A stretch of DNA of 64,000 nt from Gammaproteobacteria bacterium (GCA_025350055.1 JANXYK010000039.1:52555-116554), one strand, 5' to 3'. Shown: positions 49,359-61,745, counted from the first letter of the stretch. Numbers and translations are program-made. Notes: generated by a model from the sequence alone, not told the origin.

Positions 49359-50738
49359 ATGCTGCCCATCGTCGCCATAGTGGGCAGGCCAAACGTCGGC
49401 AAGTCCACGCTGTTCAACGTGCTGACCCGCACGCGCGATGCCATCATCGCCGACGTTGCCGGCGTCACGCGCGATCGGCAATACGGCTACGCGCGCGTGG
49501 GCGCTGTGCCCTGCGTGCTGATCGACACGGGCGGCCTCATCGAGAAGCCCAGTAGCCTCGAGGCACTGATGCGAGTGCAGACCGAGAAGGCCGTGGACGA
49601 GGCCGATCGCATCATCTTCCTGGCCGATGCCCGGGCCGGACTCACCGCACAGGATCGCAACATTGCCGCCGAGCTGCGCCGCTGCGGGAAGCCGGTGACG
49701 CTGGCGGTCAACAAGGCTGAAGGGCTCGACGCCGATATCGTGGCGGCTGACTTCCAGCAGCTGGGCATTGGCATGCCGCACGCGATCGCGTCCGGCCACG
49801 GACAGGGCTGCCGTGAACTCATCGATATCGTGCTCGAGGGGCTGGCGCCCGGCGGCAGCCCGGCCGATGACAGCGGCGCGATCCGGGTGGCCATCATCGG
49901 GCGCCCGAATGTCGGCAAGTCGACGCTGGTGAATCGCATGCTGGGCGAGGAGCGCGTGATCGCCAGCGACGAGCCCGGCACCACGCGCGATTCCATCCTG
50001 GTGCCCTTCAAGCGCGAGGGCCGCGATTTCCTGCTGGTCGACACCGCGGGCGTGCGCCGCAAGTCAAAGGTCGATGATCCGCTCGAGCGCGCAAGCGTGG
50101 CGAAGACCTTGCAGGCGATCGCCGAAGCGCATGCGGTGGTGATGGTGCTCGATGCGCATGACTCGATCGGCGAGCAGGACGCGAGCGTGCTGGGCCAGGC
50201 GCTCGAGCGCGGCCGTGTGCTGCTGATCGCGATCAACAAGTGGGACGGCATTCCCGGCGAGCAGCGCGAGGACATCCGGCGCCTGCTCTCGCTCAAGCTC
50301 GACTTCGTGCCGTTTGCGCCGCTGCATTTCATCTCGGCGCGCCATGGCACCGGTGTCGGCGAGCTGGCGCGCGACCTGGTGCGTGGCTACGACTCGGCGA
50401 TGCGCGCGATGCCGACGCCGGCGCTGACCAAAGTGCTGGAAAAAGCCATCGAGCAGCACCAGCCGCCGCTGGTACGCGGCCGTCGCATCAAGCTGCGCTA
50501 TGCGCACCAGGGCGGGCGCAATCCGCCGCGCATTATCATCCATGGCGGACAGACCGATGCGGTGCCCGAATCCTACCGGCGTTATCTCGCCAACGTGTAT
50601 CGCGAGGCCTTCGATCTGTATGCAACCCCGGTGGCGGTGGAATTCCGCACCGACAAGAACCCCTACGACCGGCTGCGCGCCGGCAAGCGCAAACCTAGGG
50701 CCGCAGGAACAATGCCGGGTCGACGAACGCGCGGTTGA
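49359..50738 (+). CDS. der: Ribosome-associated GTPase Der (EngA)
   Basis: A 459-aa protein with two tandem G domains: G1 VAIVGRPNVGKSTLFN with DTGGL, then AIIGRPNVGKSTLVN with DTAGV and INKWD. A KH-like C-terminal domain follows. It acts in 50S subunit maturation. The C-terminal coding end overlaps the convergent M23 peptidase gene by 44 bp. Confidence 0.98.
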   Translation: MLPIVAIVGRPNVGKSTLFNVLTRTRDAIIADVAGVTRDRQYGYARVGAVPCVLIDTGGLIEKPSSLEALMRVQTEKAVDEADRIIFLADARAGLTAQDRNIAAELRRCGKPVTLAVNKAEGLDADIVAADFQQLGIGMPHAIASGHGQGCRELIDIVLEGLAPGGSPADDSGAIRVAIIGRPNVGKSTLVNRMLGEERVIASDEPGTTRDSILVPFKREGRDFLLVDTAGVRRKSKVDDPLERASVAKTLQAIAEAHAVVMVLDAHDSIGEQDASVLGQALERGRVLLIAINKWDGIPGEQREDIRRLLSLKLDFVPFAPLHFISARHGTGVGELARDLVRGYDSAMRAMPTPALTKVLEKAIEQHQPPLVRGRRIKLRYAHQGGRNPPRIIIHGGQTDAVPESYRRYLANVYREAFDLYATPVAVEFRTDKNPYDRLRAGKRKPRAAGTMPGRRTRG

Positions 50739-51561
50739 GCGCGACGCCGAAATGCAGATGTGGCCCGGTGACGCGGCCGGTGGCGCCGACCGCGCCCAGA
50801 ACGGCACCGCTCTCAAGCTGATCGCCGATTTTCACGCCGATGCTCGAGAGGTGGCAGTAGAGCGTCATCAGTCCCGAGCCGTGATCGATGAGCACGGTGT
50901 TGCCGTTGAAGAAATAGTTGCCCGTGTCGACCACGGTGCCCGCGGCCGCTGCATGCACTGGCGTGCCCGTGGCCGCCGCGATATCCATGCCCGAGTGCGG
51001 ATCGCGCGACTCGCCGTTGAAGAAGCGGCGTAGCCCGAAGGAGCTGGAGCGTAGCCCCTTGATCGGTGCGCGCAATTGCAGGGTAGCGGGCGGCGAATCG
51101 GTCCAGGTGGCAAGTGCGGCGTGGATGCGCGCGCGCTCGCGCCCTACGCGCTCCAGATCGGCGTCGGAAAGATTCACCTGCGCGGGCGCCACCTGCAGGC
51201 GCTGCTCGCGATAGTGCCAGGGGCGGATTTCAAAACCGGTGCTGCGATCATCGGCTGCGGCCACGGCGCCGTTACCGACCGCGATTTGCGCTGGCCCAAC
51301 CGGGTTGGCCAATGCGATACCTACCACCGCGTACCACTTACCGCGCGATTGCAGCACCATGACCGGCGCTTCGCCCAGCCACGCGTGCGGGCGGGGTGCC
51401 TTGGCATCCGCCAGCGGCAGCAGGGCTACGCCACCCGGTACCGCGCGCTGGCGCGGCAAATCGGGCTTGCTCGTTGCGGCGGCATGGGCCACCTGCGCGC
51501 AACCGGCGGTGATCGCCAGGCAGGCTATCAGCGATTGTGGCCAGTGCTTTGCAGTGCTCAC
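50695..51561 (-). CDS. Exported M23 (LytM-type) metallopeptidase
   Basis: The 288-aa protein has a signal peptide (LIACLAITAGCAQVAHAA), an N-terminal beta domain (about 35-150) and a C-terminal LytM domain. All zinc and catalytic residues are present: HSGMD (HxxxD), YCHLSS and GPHLHFGV (HxH). It is therefore expected to be an active murein endopeptidase, unlike the degenerate EnvC/NlpD type. The gene lies 6 bp after xseA on the same strand. Confidence 0.92.
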   Translation of the reverse strand: MSTAKHWPQSLIACLAITAGCAQVAHAAATSKPDLPRQRAVPGGVALLPLADAKAPRPHAWLGEAPVMVLQSRGKWYAVVGIALANPVGPAQIAVGNGAVAAADDRSTGFEIRPWHYREQRLQVAPAQVNLSDADLERVGRERARIHAALATWTDSPPATLQLRAPIKGLRSSSFGLRRFFNGESRDPHSGMDIAAATGTPVHAAAAGTVVDTGNYFFNGNTVLIDHGSGLMTLYCHLSSIGVKIGDQLESGAVLGAVGATGRVTGPHLHFGVALNRAFVDPALFLRP

Positions 51562-51567
51562 GCAGGG

Positions 51568-52923
51568 TTACTCGCGAGTGCCTGTCACTTCCGCCAGGAT
51601 CGTGCCAGCTGCCAGGCGCGCTGCAATCTGCTCGCCGCTGCGCAAATCCTGACTGTTGCGCACCAGCGCGCCATCGCTGCCGCGCGTGATGATCGCGAAG
51701 CCGCGCTCGAGCGTGGCCAGCGGACTGATTGCGTGCAGCGCACGTGTCGCCAGATCGAGCCGGTTGCCCTGCCACTGTAGTTGGGCACGCATCGCGCTGC
51801 GCAGCCGATCCTGGCTGCCTGCCAGGCGCAGTCGCAGTTCGCCAAGTCGCAGCTGCGGCGAGCGCGCCTGCAGGCGCGCCGACATGGCAGCGAGGCGCAC
51901 GGTGGCATGGCGCTGCGCGCTGGCCTGCGCGCGCAGCAGCCGCGCCTCCAGCTCGTCGAGCCGCTGTACGTGCTGGAGCAATCGTGCGCCGGGATGCGCG
52001 AGCTGCAGTCGCGCCTGCAAGGCCTTGAGGCGCGCCGCGTGATCGACCAGGGCGCGGCGCATGGCGGCCAGGGTGCGCGTGGCGAGCTGCGCCAGGCGCT
52101 GCAGCCATACGCGCCGGTCGGGCACGGCAAGCTGCGCGGCCGCAGTGGGCGTCGGCGCGCGCACATCGGCGACGAAATCCGCGATGGTCACGTCGGTCTC
52201 GTGACCGATGCCGGCAATCACCGGCAGTGCGCAGCGCGCGATGGCGCGTGCCACGCGCTCGTCGTTGAAGGCCCACAGGTCTTCGAGCGAGCCACCGCCG
52301 CGCGCGAGAATCAGCACATCGCAGTCGGCGCGGCTGCTGGCCAGGTCGAGCGCCGCGGTGATCGCGGGCGCTGCCGCGGCGCCCTGCACCGGCACCGGGT
52401 AGATGAGCACCCTGGCCGCCGGAAAACGCGCCGCCAGCACATGCAGGATGTCGCGGATCGCCGCGCCAGTAGGCGAGGTGATCACGCCGATGCAGGTTGG
52501 CGCCGCCGGCAGCGCTCGCTTGCGCTCCAGCGCAAACAGGCCCTCGGCGGCCAGCCGCACGCGCAGTTCCTCGTAGGCGCGCTGCAGTGCGCCCTGGCCG
52601 GCATCCTCCAGGTGTTCGATCAGCAGCTGGTAGTCGCCGCGCGGCTCGTAGAGGCTGACGCGGCCGCGGGCCAGCACCTGCTGGCCCTCGGCGGGGGTGA
52701 CGCGCGAGAGCACATTGCGCTGGCGGAACATGGCGCAGCGCAGCTGCGCATCGCGGTCTTTCAGCGAGAAATACCAGTGTCCGGAAGCAGGGCGCGAAAA
52801 GTTGGAGATCTCGCCCTGTACCCACACGCTCCCGAGGGCGGCCTCGAGCAGCATGCGCGCCTCACGATTCAGGCGCGCGACGCTGTAGATGTCGGGCCCG
52901 GAGGGTGGCGGCGTCGAACTCAT
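51568..52923 (-). CDS. xseA: Exodeoxyribonuclease VII large subunit
   Basis: From ATG 52923 the protein is 451 aa. The N-terminal OB fold (IYSVARLNREARMLLE, VWVQGEISNFSRPASGHWYFSLKD) is followed by the catalytic domain with TSPTGAAIRDILHVL, LARGGGSLEDLWAFNDERVARAI and GHETDVTIADFVADVRAPTPTAAAQL. A coiled-coil and C-terminal segment end it. The location divergent from guaB is conserved with E. coli. Confidence 0.97.
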   Translation of the reverse strand: MSSTPPPSGPDIYSVARLNREARMLLEAALGSVWVQGEISNFSRPASGHWYFSLKDRDAQLRCAMFRQRNVLSRVTPAEGQQVLARGRVSLYEPRGDYQLLIEHLEDAGQGALQRAYEELRVRLAAEGLFALERKRALPAAPTCIGVITSPTGAAIRDILHVLAARFPAARVLIYPVPVQGAAAAPAITAALDLASSRADCDVLILARGGGSLEDLWAFNDERVARAIARCALPVIAGIGHETDVTIADFVADVRAPTPTAAAQLAVPDRRVWLQRLAQLATRTLAAMRRALVDHAARLKALQARLQLAHPGARLLQHVQRLDELEARLLRAQASAQRHATVRLAAMSARLQARSPQLRLGELRLRLAGSQDRLRSAMRAQLQWQGNRLDLATRALHAISPLATLERGFAIITRGSDGALVRNSQDLRSGEQIAARLAAGTILAEVTGTRE

Positions 52924-52937
52924 GGCCGCCAGTTTAG

Positions 52938-56046
<3,109 letters not shown>

Positions 56047-56058
56047 CCGACCTTTCTC

Positions 56059-56140
56059 CATCTATCGCTACCGATCGCCCTCTATTGCCTGCATCCGGAA
56101 GAGATCGATCGGCATCGTTCACCATCGATCGCCGTCGATC
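56059..56140 (+). repeat. Iterated 18-bp repeats, left end of island 1
   Basis: Related 18-mers of the pattern CATCNNTCRCYRYCGATC lie at 56059-56076, 56113-56130 and 56123-56140 (the last two overlap). The 56113 unit matches the one at 57970-57987 with a single change. They directly follow the attachment repeat and may be arm-type recombinase binding sites. Confidence 0.6.
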
Positions 56141-56213
56141 TTAACCTCAGCCTACAAAGACGACTTGAGCGGCCGGCGCCGACGCAATTGAAGATTCGCT
56201 TCGCTCAGCAGAT

Positions 56214-56810
56214 TTATTGGGCGGCTAACGTGAGTCGGCATGCCTGACCAACCAGAAGCCGCTCAGCCACGAGAGTCCGTCCGCTTTTTTGATCCTCTAC
56301 CGACTCAATTGTGTAGGCATACAAGGATACTGAAAGACGATGTGGGTGGACGTCATTCCAGAGCACATTAAAGCCGAATCCATATTCGTTTGATTCCATC
56401 AGGCAGTCTACGGCTTCCGATTGAGTTGTGTCGTAGCGAAACGTGTAGGCACTGCGAATCCAGGGTTGACCACGAAGCTCCTGCGCCAGGGCTGCAAGTT
56501 CTTCTTCGTGTGAATGGTTGGGCGGCCGGGCCGAAACTCCCGCCGCATCGAACACCTTACCCGCTCCGACGGTGTTCCCAGAGGCCGCAAACTCGACCTC
56601 AACCACTTGCTGAGGCAGGATTTTGAAGGCATCTAGCCATATGCAATGAACATCCGCATCGCCTTGGCCGTAGGTTCCTCCCCACGCCGAAAGGTCAGCA
56701 TAGTCCTCATCGTCGCGAGTCCCGCCGATCCGCGCGCCAACGATGTTGCATCCTTCGGTGGGCAGAGCAACAACAACCGTTCCGTCAATCTGGACGCGTA
56801 GGAGAGGCAT
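56214..56810 (-). CDS. Protein of unknown function (island 1)
   Basis: The 198-aa protein has no signal peptide or membrane helix. It appears mixed alpha/beta with an N-terminal strand-rich part (LLRVQIDGTVVVALPTEG, IGGTRDDEDYADLSAW) and an acidic central helix (EEELAALAQELRG). No family is recognised. Codon use is less GC-rich than in the chromosomal genes before guaA. The gene lies inside the direct-repeat-bounded island, transcribed toward guaA. Confidence 0.6.
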   Translation of the reverse strand: MPLLRVQIDGTVVVALPTEGCNIVGARIGGTRDDEDYADLSAWGGTYGQGDADVHCIWLDAFKILPQQVVEVEFAASGNTVGAGKVFDAAGVSARPPNHSHEEELAALAQELRGQPWIRSAYTFRYDTTQSEAVDCLMESNEYGFGFNVLWNDVHPHRLSVSLYAYTIESVEDQKSGRTLVAERLLVGQACRLTLAAQ

Positions 56811-57078
56811 CCGCCTAACTAATAATCAATGGCGCAAAAAACATTGTGATAAGACGCGACGAATATATCGATGCGCATTTGTGCACTCCTAGGGCCTTAT
56901 CGTTGAGTCCGGACTTAGCTTACTGCAAGCCACGCACGACTGCTTACAAGCATTCACTTTGATGTGCGCCAATGCCGCTTGGCCGGCATGTAGCCGTCGC
57001 CCGGCTCTCATCGACCCAGTGGTGAATGTGGGCTCTGCCTGAGAGAATCTAACCTACGACTCCGGAAGGGGATATGAA

Positions 57079-57639
57079 ATGCTTTGGGCGCTCACAGAAA
57101 AAAACTTCGAGCACATCGGTCGGGTCGCTGCCGAGTCAGCAGAGCTCGAAATTACGCTTGATTGGATGATTCCTTCGATTCTGGGCATCAGTGAGGAGAT
57201 GTATCAGACGATGGTCGCCAATAAGACGATTGGGCCAAAAATTGACTTGCTGAAGCAAGCTGGGCTCTCGAAGCTGAAAGGCAAACAAAGAATCGAGGCC
57301 TTCACCAATATTGTCATCGTCTTGACCCGGTTCATAAAGGAACGAAACCTCGCCGTTCACGGGAAATGGTCTCCGGGCGGTGCGGGCGTGACACTTGGCG
57401 CATTAGCAATGATTGGGAACCAAAAACCAATGGCTGCGTCCTCTCACAAAAAGAAGGGGCAGGTTCTAACCGTAAAGCGATTGGAGCATCTAGCCGAGGA
57501 CATTCATATTTTGAACCGATCGCTGTATCTGTTCTGGAAACGCGTCTGGGTCGATCCTTACATAAAGAGTATGAATACCAAGGAAAAGAAGCGAGCCCTA
57601 GCAAATGCAATCAAGCACGAACCTCAAGAGCGAGGCTGA
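57079..57639 (+). CDS. HEPN-like helical protein (island 1)
   Basis: A 186-aa, mostly helical protein with a ribosome site GGAAGGGG about 9 bp before ATG 57079. Residues about 94-101 read RNLAVHGKW, which fits the RX4-6H motif of HEPN ribonuclease domains. The preceding helix (IGPKIDLLKQAGLSKL and IVIVLTRFIKE) matches the usual HEPN arrangement. HEPN proteins are common RNases in toxin-antitoxin and antiphage systems. The function here is not established; no antitoxin partner is seen beside it. Confidence 0.65.
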   Translation: MLWALTEKNFEHIGRVAAESAELEITLDWMIPSILGISEEMYQTMVANKTIGPKIDLLKQAGLSKLKGKQRIEAFTNIVIVLTRFIKERNLAVHGKWSPGGAGVTLGALAMIGNQKPMAASSHKKKGQVLTVKRLEHLAEDIHILNRSLYLFWKRVWVDPYIKSMNTKEKKRALANAIKHEPQERG

Positions 57640-57891
57640 TTTGTCGATCGGCGCGCGGCCCATTGACCAGATTCATTCCGCATTTAGTTCGAAACCCTCA
57701 GCCCGCTTCGGGCTATCGTCTCGGCACATCGAAAAACAAGAAATCAGTGGTGGTGTTAAAATTGTCTCCGACGCCATTCGCCGTCTATCGCCACCAAGCG
57801 AAGATTGTTATCGTACCGTCTGACGGACCTATGGATATGGCCGCCGAATGATTCTTTGCCTGTCAAAGAGTTAAGGCGCCAGGAGATTATT

Positions 57892-57903
57892 GAGTGGGAG
57901 TGA
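57892..57903 (+). repeat. Direct repeat, attachment-site copy 2
   Basis: An exact copy of the 12-bp guaA terminus GAGTGGGAGTGA. The preceding bases (ATT codon) even extend the Ile-Glu-Trp-Glu-stop reading. It closes island 1 and opens the next element to the right. Confidence 0.7.
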
Positions 57904-57915
57904 GGGATCTTTCGA

Positions 57916-58041
57916 CATCAATCGCTATCGATCTCCATTTGTTGCCTGTAGACGGAAAGGATTGATCGTCATCGTTCGCCATCGATCAAGAAGGCCTCGC
58001 CATCCGTCGAAAAGACCTTTCACCATCAATCGTCGTCGATC
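57916..58041 (+). repeat. Iterated 18-bp repeats, left end of island 2
   Basis: Units CATCAATCGCTATCGATC (57916-57933), CATCGTTCGCCATCGATC (57970-57987) and CATCAATCGTCGTCGATC (58024-58041), spaced 54 bp start to start. They align with the units after guaA at the same relative distance from the attachment repeat for the first two, so the left ends of both elements are homologous. Confidence 0.65.
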
Positions 58042-58298
58042 GAGATGTTCCCAATTACATTTCAACGTCCGTCACGATCGCAGCAGAACATTCGGCACAG
58101 GCGCTCGCCCGATCTTGGTCTGCTTCTCGGGCTGTTTGTGCTTTAAGTAATTGCTGCTGCACGAGACTCAGTCATCGGTACCTGAGAGGGAATGCTTCCG
58201 TTGATGCCAAGTACTTGCATTTCGGGTCTCTGGTGCGGCTATCTGCCCGACTGCCGCCGAAATTCGGACTCTGCGCTGACCTGCAGTACGATAGGGCC

Positions 58299-59312
58299 AT
58301 GAGAACTACAACCCGTCGTGAAGTGCTGGCCATGGCGGGCGGGCTGGCAGCCACGCTGGCCCTCGAGTTCCCCGCTCACGCTACGCAGGCCGTGGCCCCC
58401 AGCGCACCGATAACTAGGGATCTTCCTGGCTCCGACAACGACTACGCGGTTGGCCACACCTCCAATTTCCGCGCGATCTACCTGGATCCGAACCTCAAGG
58501 CCGCCTTTCTGCTTTTCCTGACCAACGTGTACCATCTTTTTCCGGAGCACGAGTTCCACCAGCTGATCGCGGAGGCCGTAGGCAACGGGCACACCGACCT
58601 GCAGATCTATGCATTGGTGCAGTCACGATTGAATCGCGTCCGGCCGTTTCTCTCGGACCTCCGCTTTGCGCTCCCGGCCCTGTCCAAACAAAAGGGTGAA
58701 ATGGCGCGCCAGACGCTGGCTCTGCTGGGTCCCCATCCCAGGGTCAACGGCTACATGGAGATTGGTACGACGGGGCGCTATATCAGCCGCCTCAAGTCTG
58801 AGCTTAGTCTGAGCGGAGATCTGGTGCTGGTCAATATCACCGAACCCAGCTACTCACCTATCGACATTGCCGAACGCGGCCAGCTCGCGAGACTGGGTCG
58901 CTATGTCTCGCTCCACAACTATGCGCCAATCGCCCCGGTCGATGTTGCGGATCACAGTATGGGCGTGGTCGCCAACTACATAGGATTCCATCACAGTCCG
59001 CCGGCAAAGCGCGACGCCTTCGTGCGCTCGGTGGTTCGCGTCCTGAGACCCGGTGGCCAACTGATACTTCGCGATCACGATGTCAATACGGATGACATGA
59101 ACCGCATGGTTGCGCTCGCACACGATGTCTTCAACATGGGTTTGGGCGTGCCGTGGCAGACCAACCAGCGCGAGATTCGCAACTTCACCTCTCTTGAGGC
59201 TATGGTGAGTTATCTGGATGGATTCGGCCTGAAGAGCGTGCCGCTGCACCAGCCCGAATTGCAGGAAGGCGACCCGACGCACAATGCGCTGATGGCGTTC
59301 GTCAAGGTTTAG
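58299..59312 (+). CDS. SAM-dependent methyltransferase-like protein with Tat signal
   Basis: ATG 58299 gives 337 aa. The N terminus TRREVLAMAGGLAATLALEF is a twin-arginine signal with an AHA-type cleavage region. The C-terminal half has class I methyltransferase features: NGYMEIGTTGRYISRL (altered motif I), NYIGFHHSPPAKRDAF, and SVVRVLRPGGQLILRDHDV. A periplasmic methyltransferase would be odd, since SAM is cytoplasmic. It may bind another ligand, or the signal may act only as an anchor. It converges on the FAD oxidoreductase gene, 9 bp away. Confidence 0.75.
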   Translation: MRTTTRREVLAMAGGLAATLALEFPAHATQAVAPSAPITRDLPGSDNDYAVGHTSNFRAIYLDPNLKAAFLLFLTNVYHLFPEHEFHQLIAEAVGNGHTDLQIYALVQSRLNRVRPFLSDLRFALPALSKQKGEMARQTLALLGPHPRVNGYMEIGTTGRYISRLKSELSLSGDLVLVNITEPSYSPIDIAERGQLARLGRYVSLHNYAPIAPVDVADHSMGVVANYIGFHHSPPAKRDAFVRSVVRVLRPGGQLILRDHDVNTDDMNRMVALAHDVFNMGLGVPWQTNQREIRNFTSLEAMVSYLDGFGLKSVPLHQPELQEGDPTHNALMAFVKV

Positions 59313-59321
59313 CGCGCACCG

Positions 59322-61745
59322 CTAGTAGTCGTACAAATGCTCGACACTCATCCCGTGCTCGACAAAATCCCGCAGCACGGAGTCAAGCGATGGCACCGGC
59401 ACGATCACACCGATGCGCCGGGTATCCGGGTTCGTGAGGATCGGCTCTGAGAGCACAACTCGGCCGGCCGGCAGCGAGTAGGTCCATGATGAAGGCACAA
59501 TGCTGGTCATCAAGATCTGGTGATTGCCCGCCAGCTCCCGAAAATGCACTCCACCCATCGCCAGGTTCGTCGCTGCGTCACGAAATGCTTCGTAGCGCGG
59601 CATGGTGAGCAGCGTTCCGCCGTCGGCCAGCTGGGCGACCACGCCGACGCGATCATCCAGAGCCAGAGTCGATGCGGGCACGCCGTCGGCGACTACGAGA
59701 ATTTGCGCGTCGGCGGTGCCATACGCTACCCGTGTGCCCACGGTGATCAGCTCTGCGTACGGCGCCTTGACCAGGTATTCCGCGCTCAGGAACAGCCGGC
59801 GCTCCCATTTGCGCATCGGATGTGGCCCCCACCACGGCTGCCGCCATAACCCCTTCAGTTCGCGTAGAAACGAGTACTCATACCAGGGTCGAACACGAAT
59901 GAAATCTACATAGCGCTGCGCCATCGCCGCGGCGAACTGGTCCTCAGCCGTGGGCACGCCGCGAGCCAGCCACTCGGTGATGCGCCCTACGGATTTCTCA
60001 TAGAGACCCTTGACGCCGTATTCAACCGTGTAGCTGGTGCCGATGACCATCACCATGACGTGATAACCCCAGTTGAATGGGTAGTTGTTATCGCGTGTCA
60101 GGTGATAGATCTGTCGATAGGTGCCCCAGAACTGGCCGATGGAGTGAAAGTAGGGGTAGCCGGAAGGTTCATGGTGGCTCAGGTATTGGGCGTACTCGGC
60201 AGGGTTGTACACCAGCACCCACTCAGGCAGCGTCAGATAGGTCTGGGCCTCGTCGCGCTTGTAGCCCTTCATAGCCTCGACCTGCGCCAGCGTCAGTAGC
60301 TTCGGCGCAGGTTCGCCTGCCGCGACAGGCGACGACTCGTAGTAGGCGCCCCACAGCTTGTTGCGGAATCTGTAGGTTGGGTCGAGCTTTCGCTTGAGCT
60401 CAAACAGTCGCTCAGCATTCGGATATGCCGAATGGAACTGCGCCTTGGTGGCGTGGATCTGATACGGCAGGTAGTAGTCGCCATCGAAGGCCACGGCGGC
60501 ATCGATCAGCTCCCGAGTCCACTCGCCGACCGCCTGGCGATCGTTGTCAGTAGTGCCTTGCTTGTAATACAGCACGTAGGCAAACACTTCCTTGCGCGCC
60601 CATGCCATCAATGTGCCGGGGTCGGCCTTGGCATGGCGGATCGAGATATTGATCACATTGACGTGATGCCGGTTGAGAATAGCGCCCATGCGGGATACAA
60701 ACGGCTGTAGGTGCTCCACAGGTACGAAATATTCCTGCAGCACGTAGGTAGAGGTTTTCCGCGAGGCCGGTTCGAGCTCGCGCACATCGTAACTGGCCTC
60801 GTAGTTACGCCACTCCACGCACTGCCCGCGGAACACGATGGGATCGACGACATGCTGGCGGAACCACTTGCCTCCCGGCCATTCGGAAATGATCCGGAAC
60901 ATTTGCCGATCGACCCAGAAGTTCTTGTCTACAGGCCACAGACGTTCGCCTACGGTCACGGCCTTGTCGGTCTTGAGGTAAGAAGTCACGCGTACTGTGT
61001 CGTAGGCGTTGGGATAGATGTCCGCGTTATGGAAGATGACGTCAGGATTGCCGCGCACGTTGCTGTCAAAGAACAGCCAATAACTGCTGAGCGGCATGAC
61101 GTCGCTATGCCGCTCCACGCGCACGTTGTCGGTAAGTTGCAGCGTGGCTTCTGCGATCACTCCAAGCGATCCATAACCGCCGATGGCACCATAGAAAATG
61201 TCACTGTGGTCAGTCGGCGAGGCGTTCACTACCGAACCGTCGGCCAACACCACTCGTATGGATTTCACCGACAGAACCAGCGGTCCCAAGCCGATGTAGC
61301 GCCCATGGGCATTGACGCTCAGCGCACCGCCCACGGTGAAGTTGGCATAGGTCTGCATGATCTGCAGCGAGAGGTTGTAAGGGTCGATGTACTCCTGGAT
61401 CTTCCGCCAGGTCATGCCCGCCTGGACCGTAATCTGTTTGTCTTCAGCGGAAAATGACACTACCTGATTGAAGTGGCGCATGTCGATCTGCACGGCCTCC
61501 TCGGTGGCAGTCTGTCCGCCCATGCTGTAACGCCCACCGCCGATGGACAATGCCCCTGGCGTCTCCTTCACCACCCGCACCAGTTCTTCCATGCTTGTTG
61601 GTGCGACAACCCCCTGAACGGTGACGGGATTGAGCTGGGTGACATCATTCACGACTTCCGGCGCCGCCGCGGCCATTGGAAGCGTGACAACCCAAAGGAC
61701 GAACAGACCAGTCTTTCGCCACCGGCGCAACCAGTTTGCTGTCAT
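59322..61745 (-). CDS. Exported FAD-dependent oxidoreductase with large C-terminal domain
   Basis: ATG 61745 overlaps the preceding membrane-protein stop (ATGA), giving 807 aa. A Sec signal (RRWRKTGLFVLWVVTLPMAAAA) precedes a PCMH-type FAD domain: SIGGGRYSMGGQ (Arg where covalent flavoproteins have His), QAGMTWRKIQEYI, FTVGGALSVNAHGRYIGLG and GAIGGYGSLGVIAEATL. A sugar-lactone-oxidase-like cap follows to about residue 500, then roughly 300 residues with no recognised domain. It belongs to the L-gulonolactone/arabinonolactone oxidase superfamily; the substrate is unknown. Confidence 0.82.
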   Translation of the reverse strand: MTANWLRRWRKTGLFVLWVVTLPMAAAAPEVVNDVTQLNPVTVQGVVAPTSMEELVRVVKETPGALSIGGGRYSMGGQTATEEAVQIDMRHFNQVVSFSAEDKQITVQAGMTWRKIQEYIDPYNLSLQIMQTYANFTVGGALSVNAHGRYIGLGPLVLSVKSIRVVLADGSVVNASPTDHSDIFYGAIGGYGSLGVIAEATLQLTDNVRVERHSDVMPLSSYWLFFDSNVRGNPDVIFHNADIYPNAYDTVRVTSYLKTDKAVTVGERLWPVDKNFWVDRQMFRIISEWPGGKWFRQHVVDPIVFRGQCVEWRNYEASYDVRELEPASRKTSTYVLQEYFVPVEHLQPFVSRMGAILNRHHVNVINISIRHAKADPGTLMAWARKEVFAYVLYYKQGTTDNDRQAVGEWTRELIDAAVAFDGDYYLPYQIHATKAQFHSAYPNAERLFELKRKLDPTYRFRNKLWGAYYESSPVAAGEPAPKLLTLAQVEAMKGYKRDEAQTYLTLPEWVLVYNPAEYAQYLSHHEPSGYPYFHSIGQFWGTYRQIYHLTRDNNYPFNWGYHVMVMVIGTSYTVEYGVKGLYEKSVGRITEWLARGVPTAEDQFAAAMAQRYVDFIRVRPWYEYSFLRELKGLWRQPWWGPHPMRKWERRLFLSAEYLVKAPYAELITVGTRVAYGTADAQILVVADGVPASTLALDDRVGVVAQLADGGTLLTMPRYEAFRDAATNLAMGGVHFRELAGNHQILMTSIVPSSWTYSLPAGRVVLSEPILTNPDTRRIGVIVPVPSLDSVLRDFVEHGMSVEHLYDY

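Larger units (their letters stand above)
56047..57903. mobile_element. Small genomic island or cis-mobilisable element at guaA
   Basis: About 1.86 kb lie between two exact copies of the guaA terminus. Base composition is visibly lower in G and C than in the flanking housekeeping genes, and both encoded proteins are unknown or defence-like. There is no integrase, so it could only move if an enzyme acts in trans, or it is a remnant. The left end carries the iterated 18-bp repeats. Confidence 0.6.
57640..58298. other. Non-coding junction between island 1 and island 2
   Basis: No convincing gene. It holds the right end of island 1, the second attachment repeat (57892-57903), the second repeat array (57916-58041), and a GC hairpin at 57700-57714 (AGCCCG/CGGGCT, three-base loop) without a T tract. 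The only forward frame of note (57605-57823) overlaps the HEPN-like gene and lacks support. Confidence 0.6.

Noticed and set aside
57700..57714. GC-rich hairpin as a terminator for the HEPN-like gene
   Set aside because: No run of T follows, and the stem is only six pairs with a three-base loop.
57605..57823. 72-codon frame after the HEPN-like gene
   Set aside because: It overlaps that gene by 35 bp, has no ribosome site and no recognisable features.
56059..58041. Repeat clusters considered as a CRISPR array
   Set aside because: Units are degenerate, only three per cluster, partly overlapping, and intervening lengths are not spacer-like.
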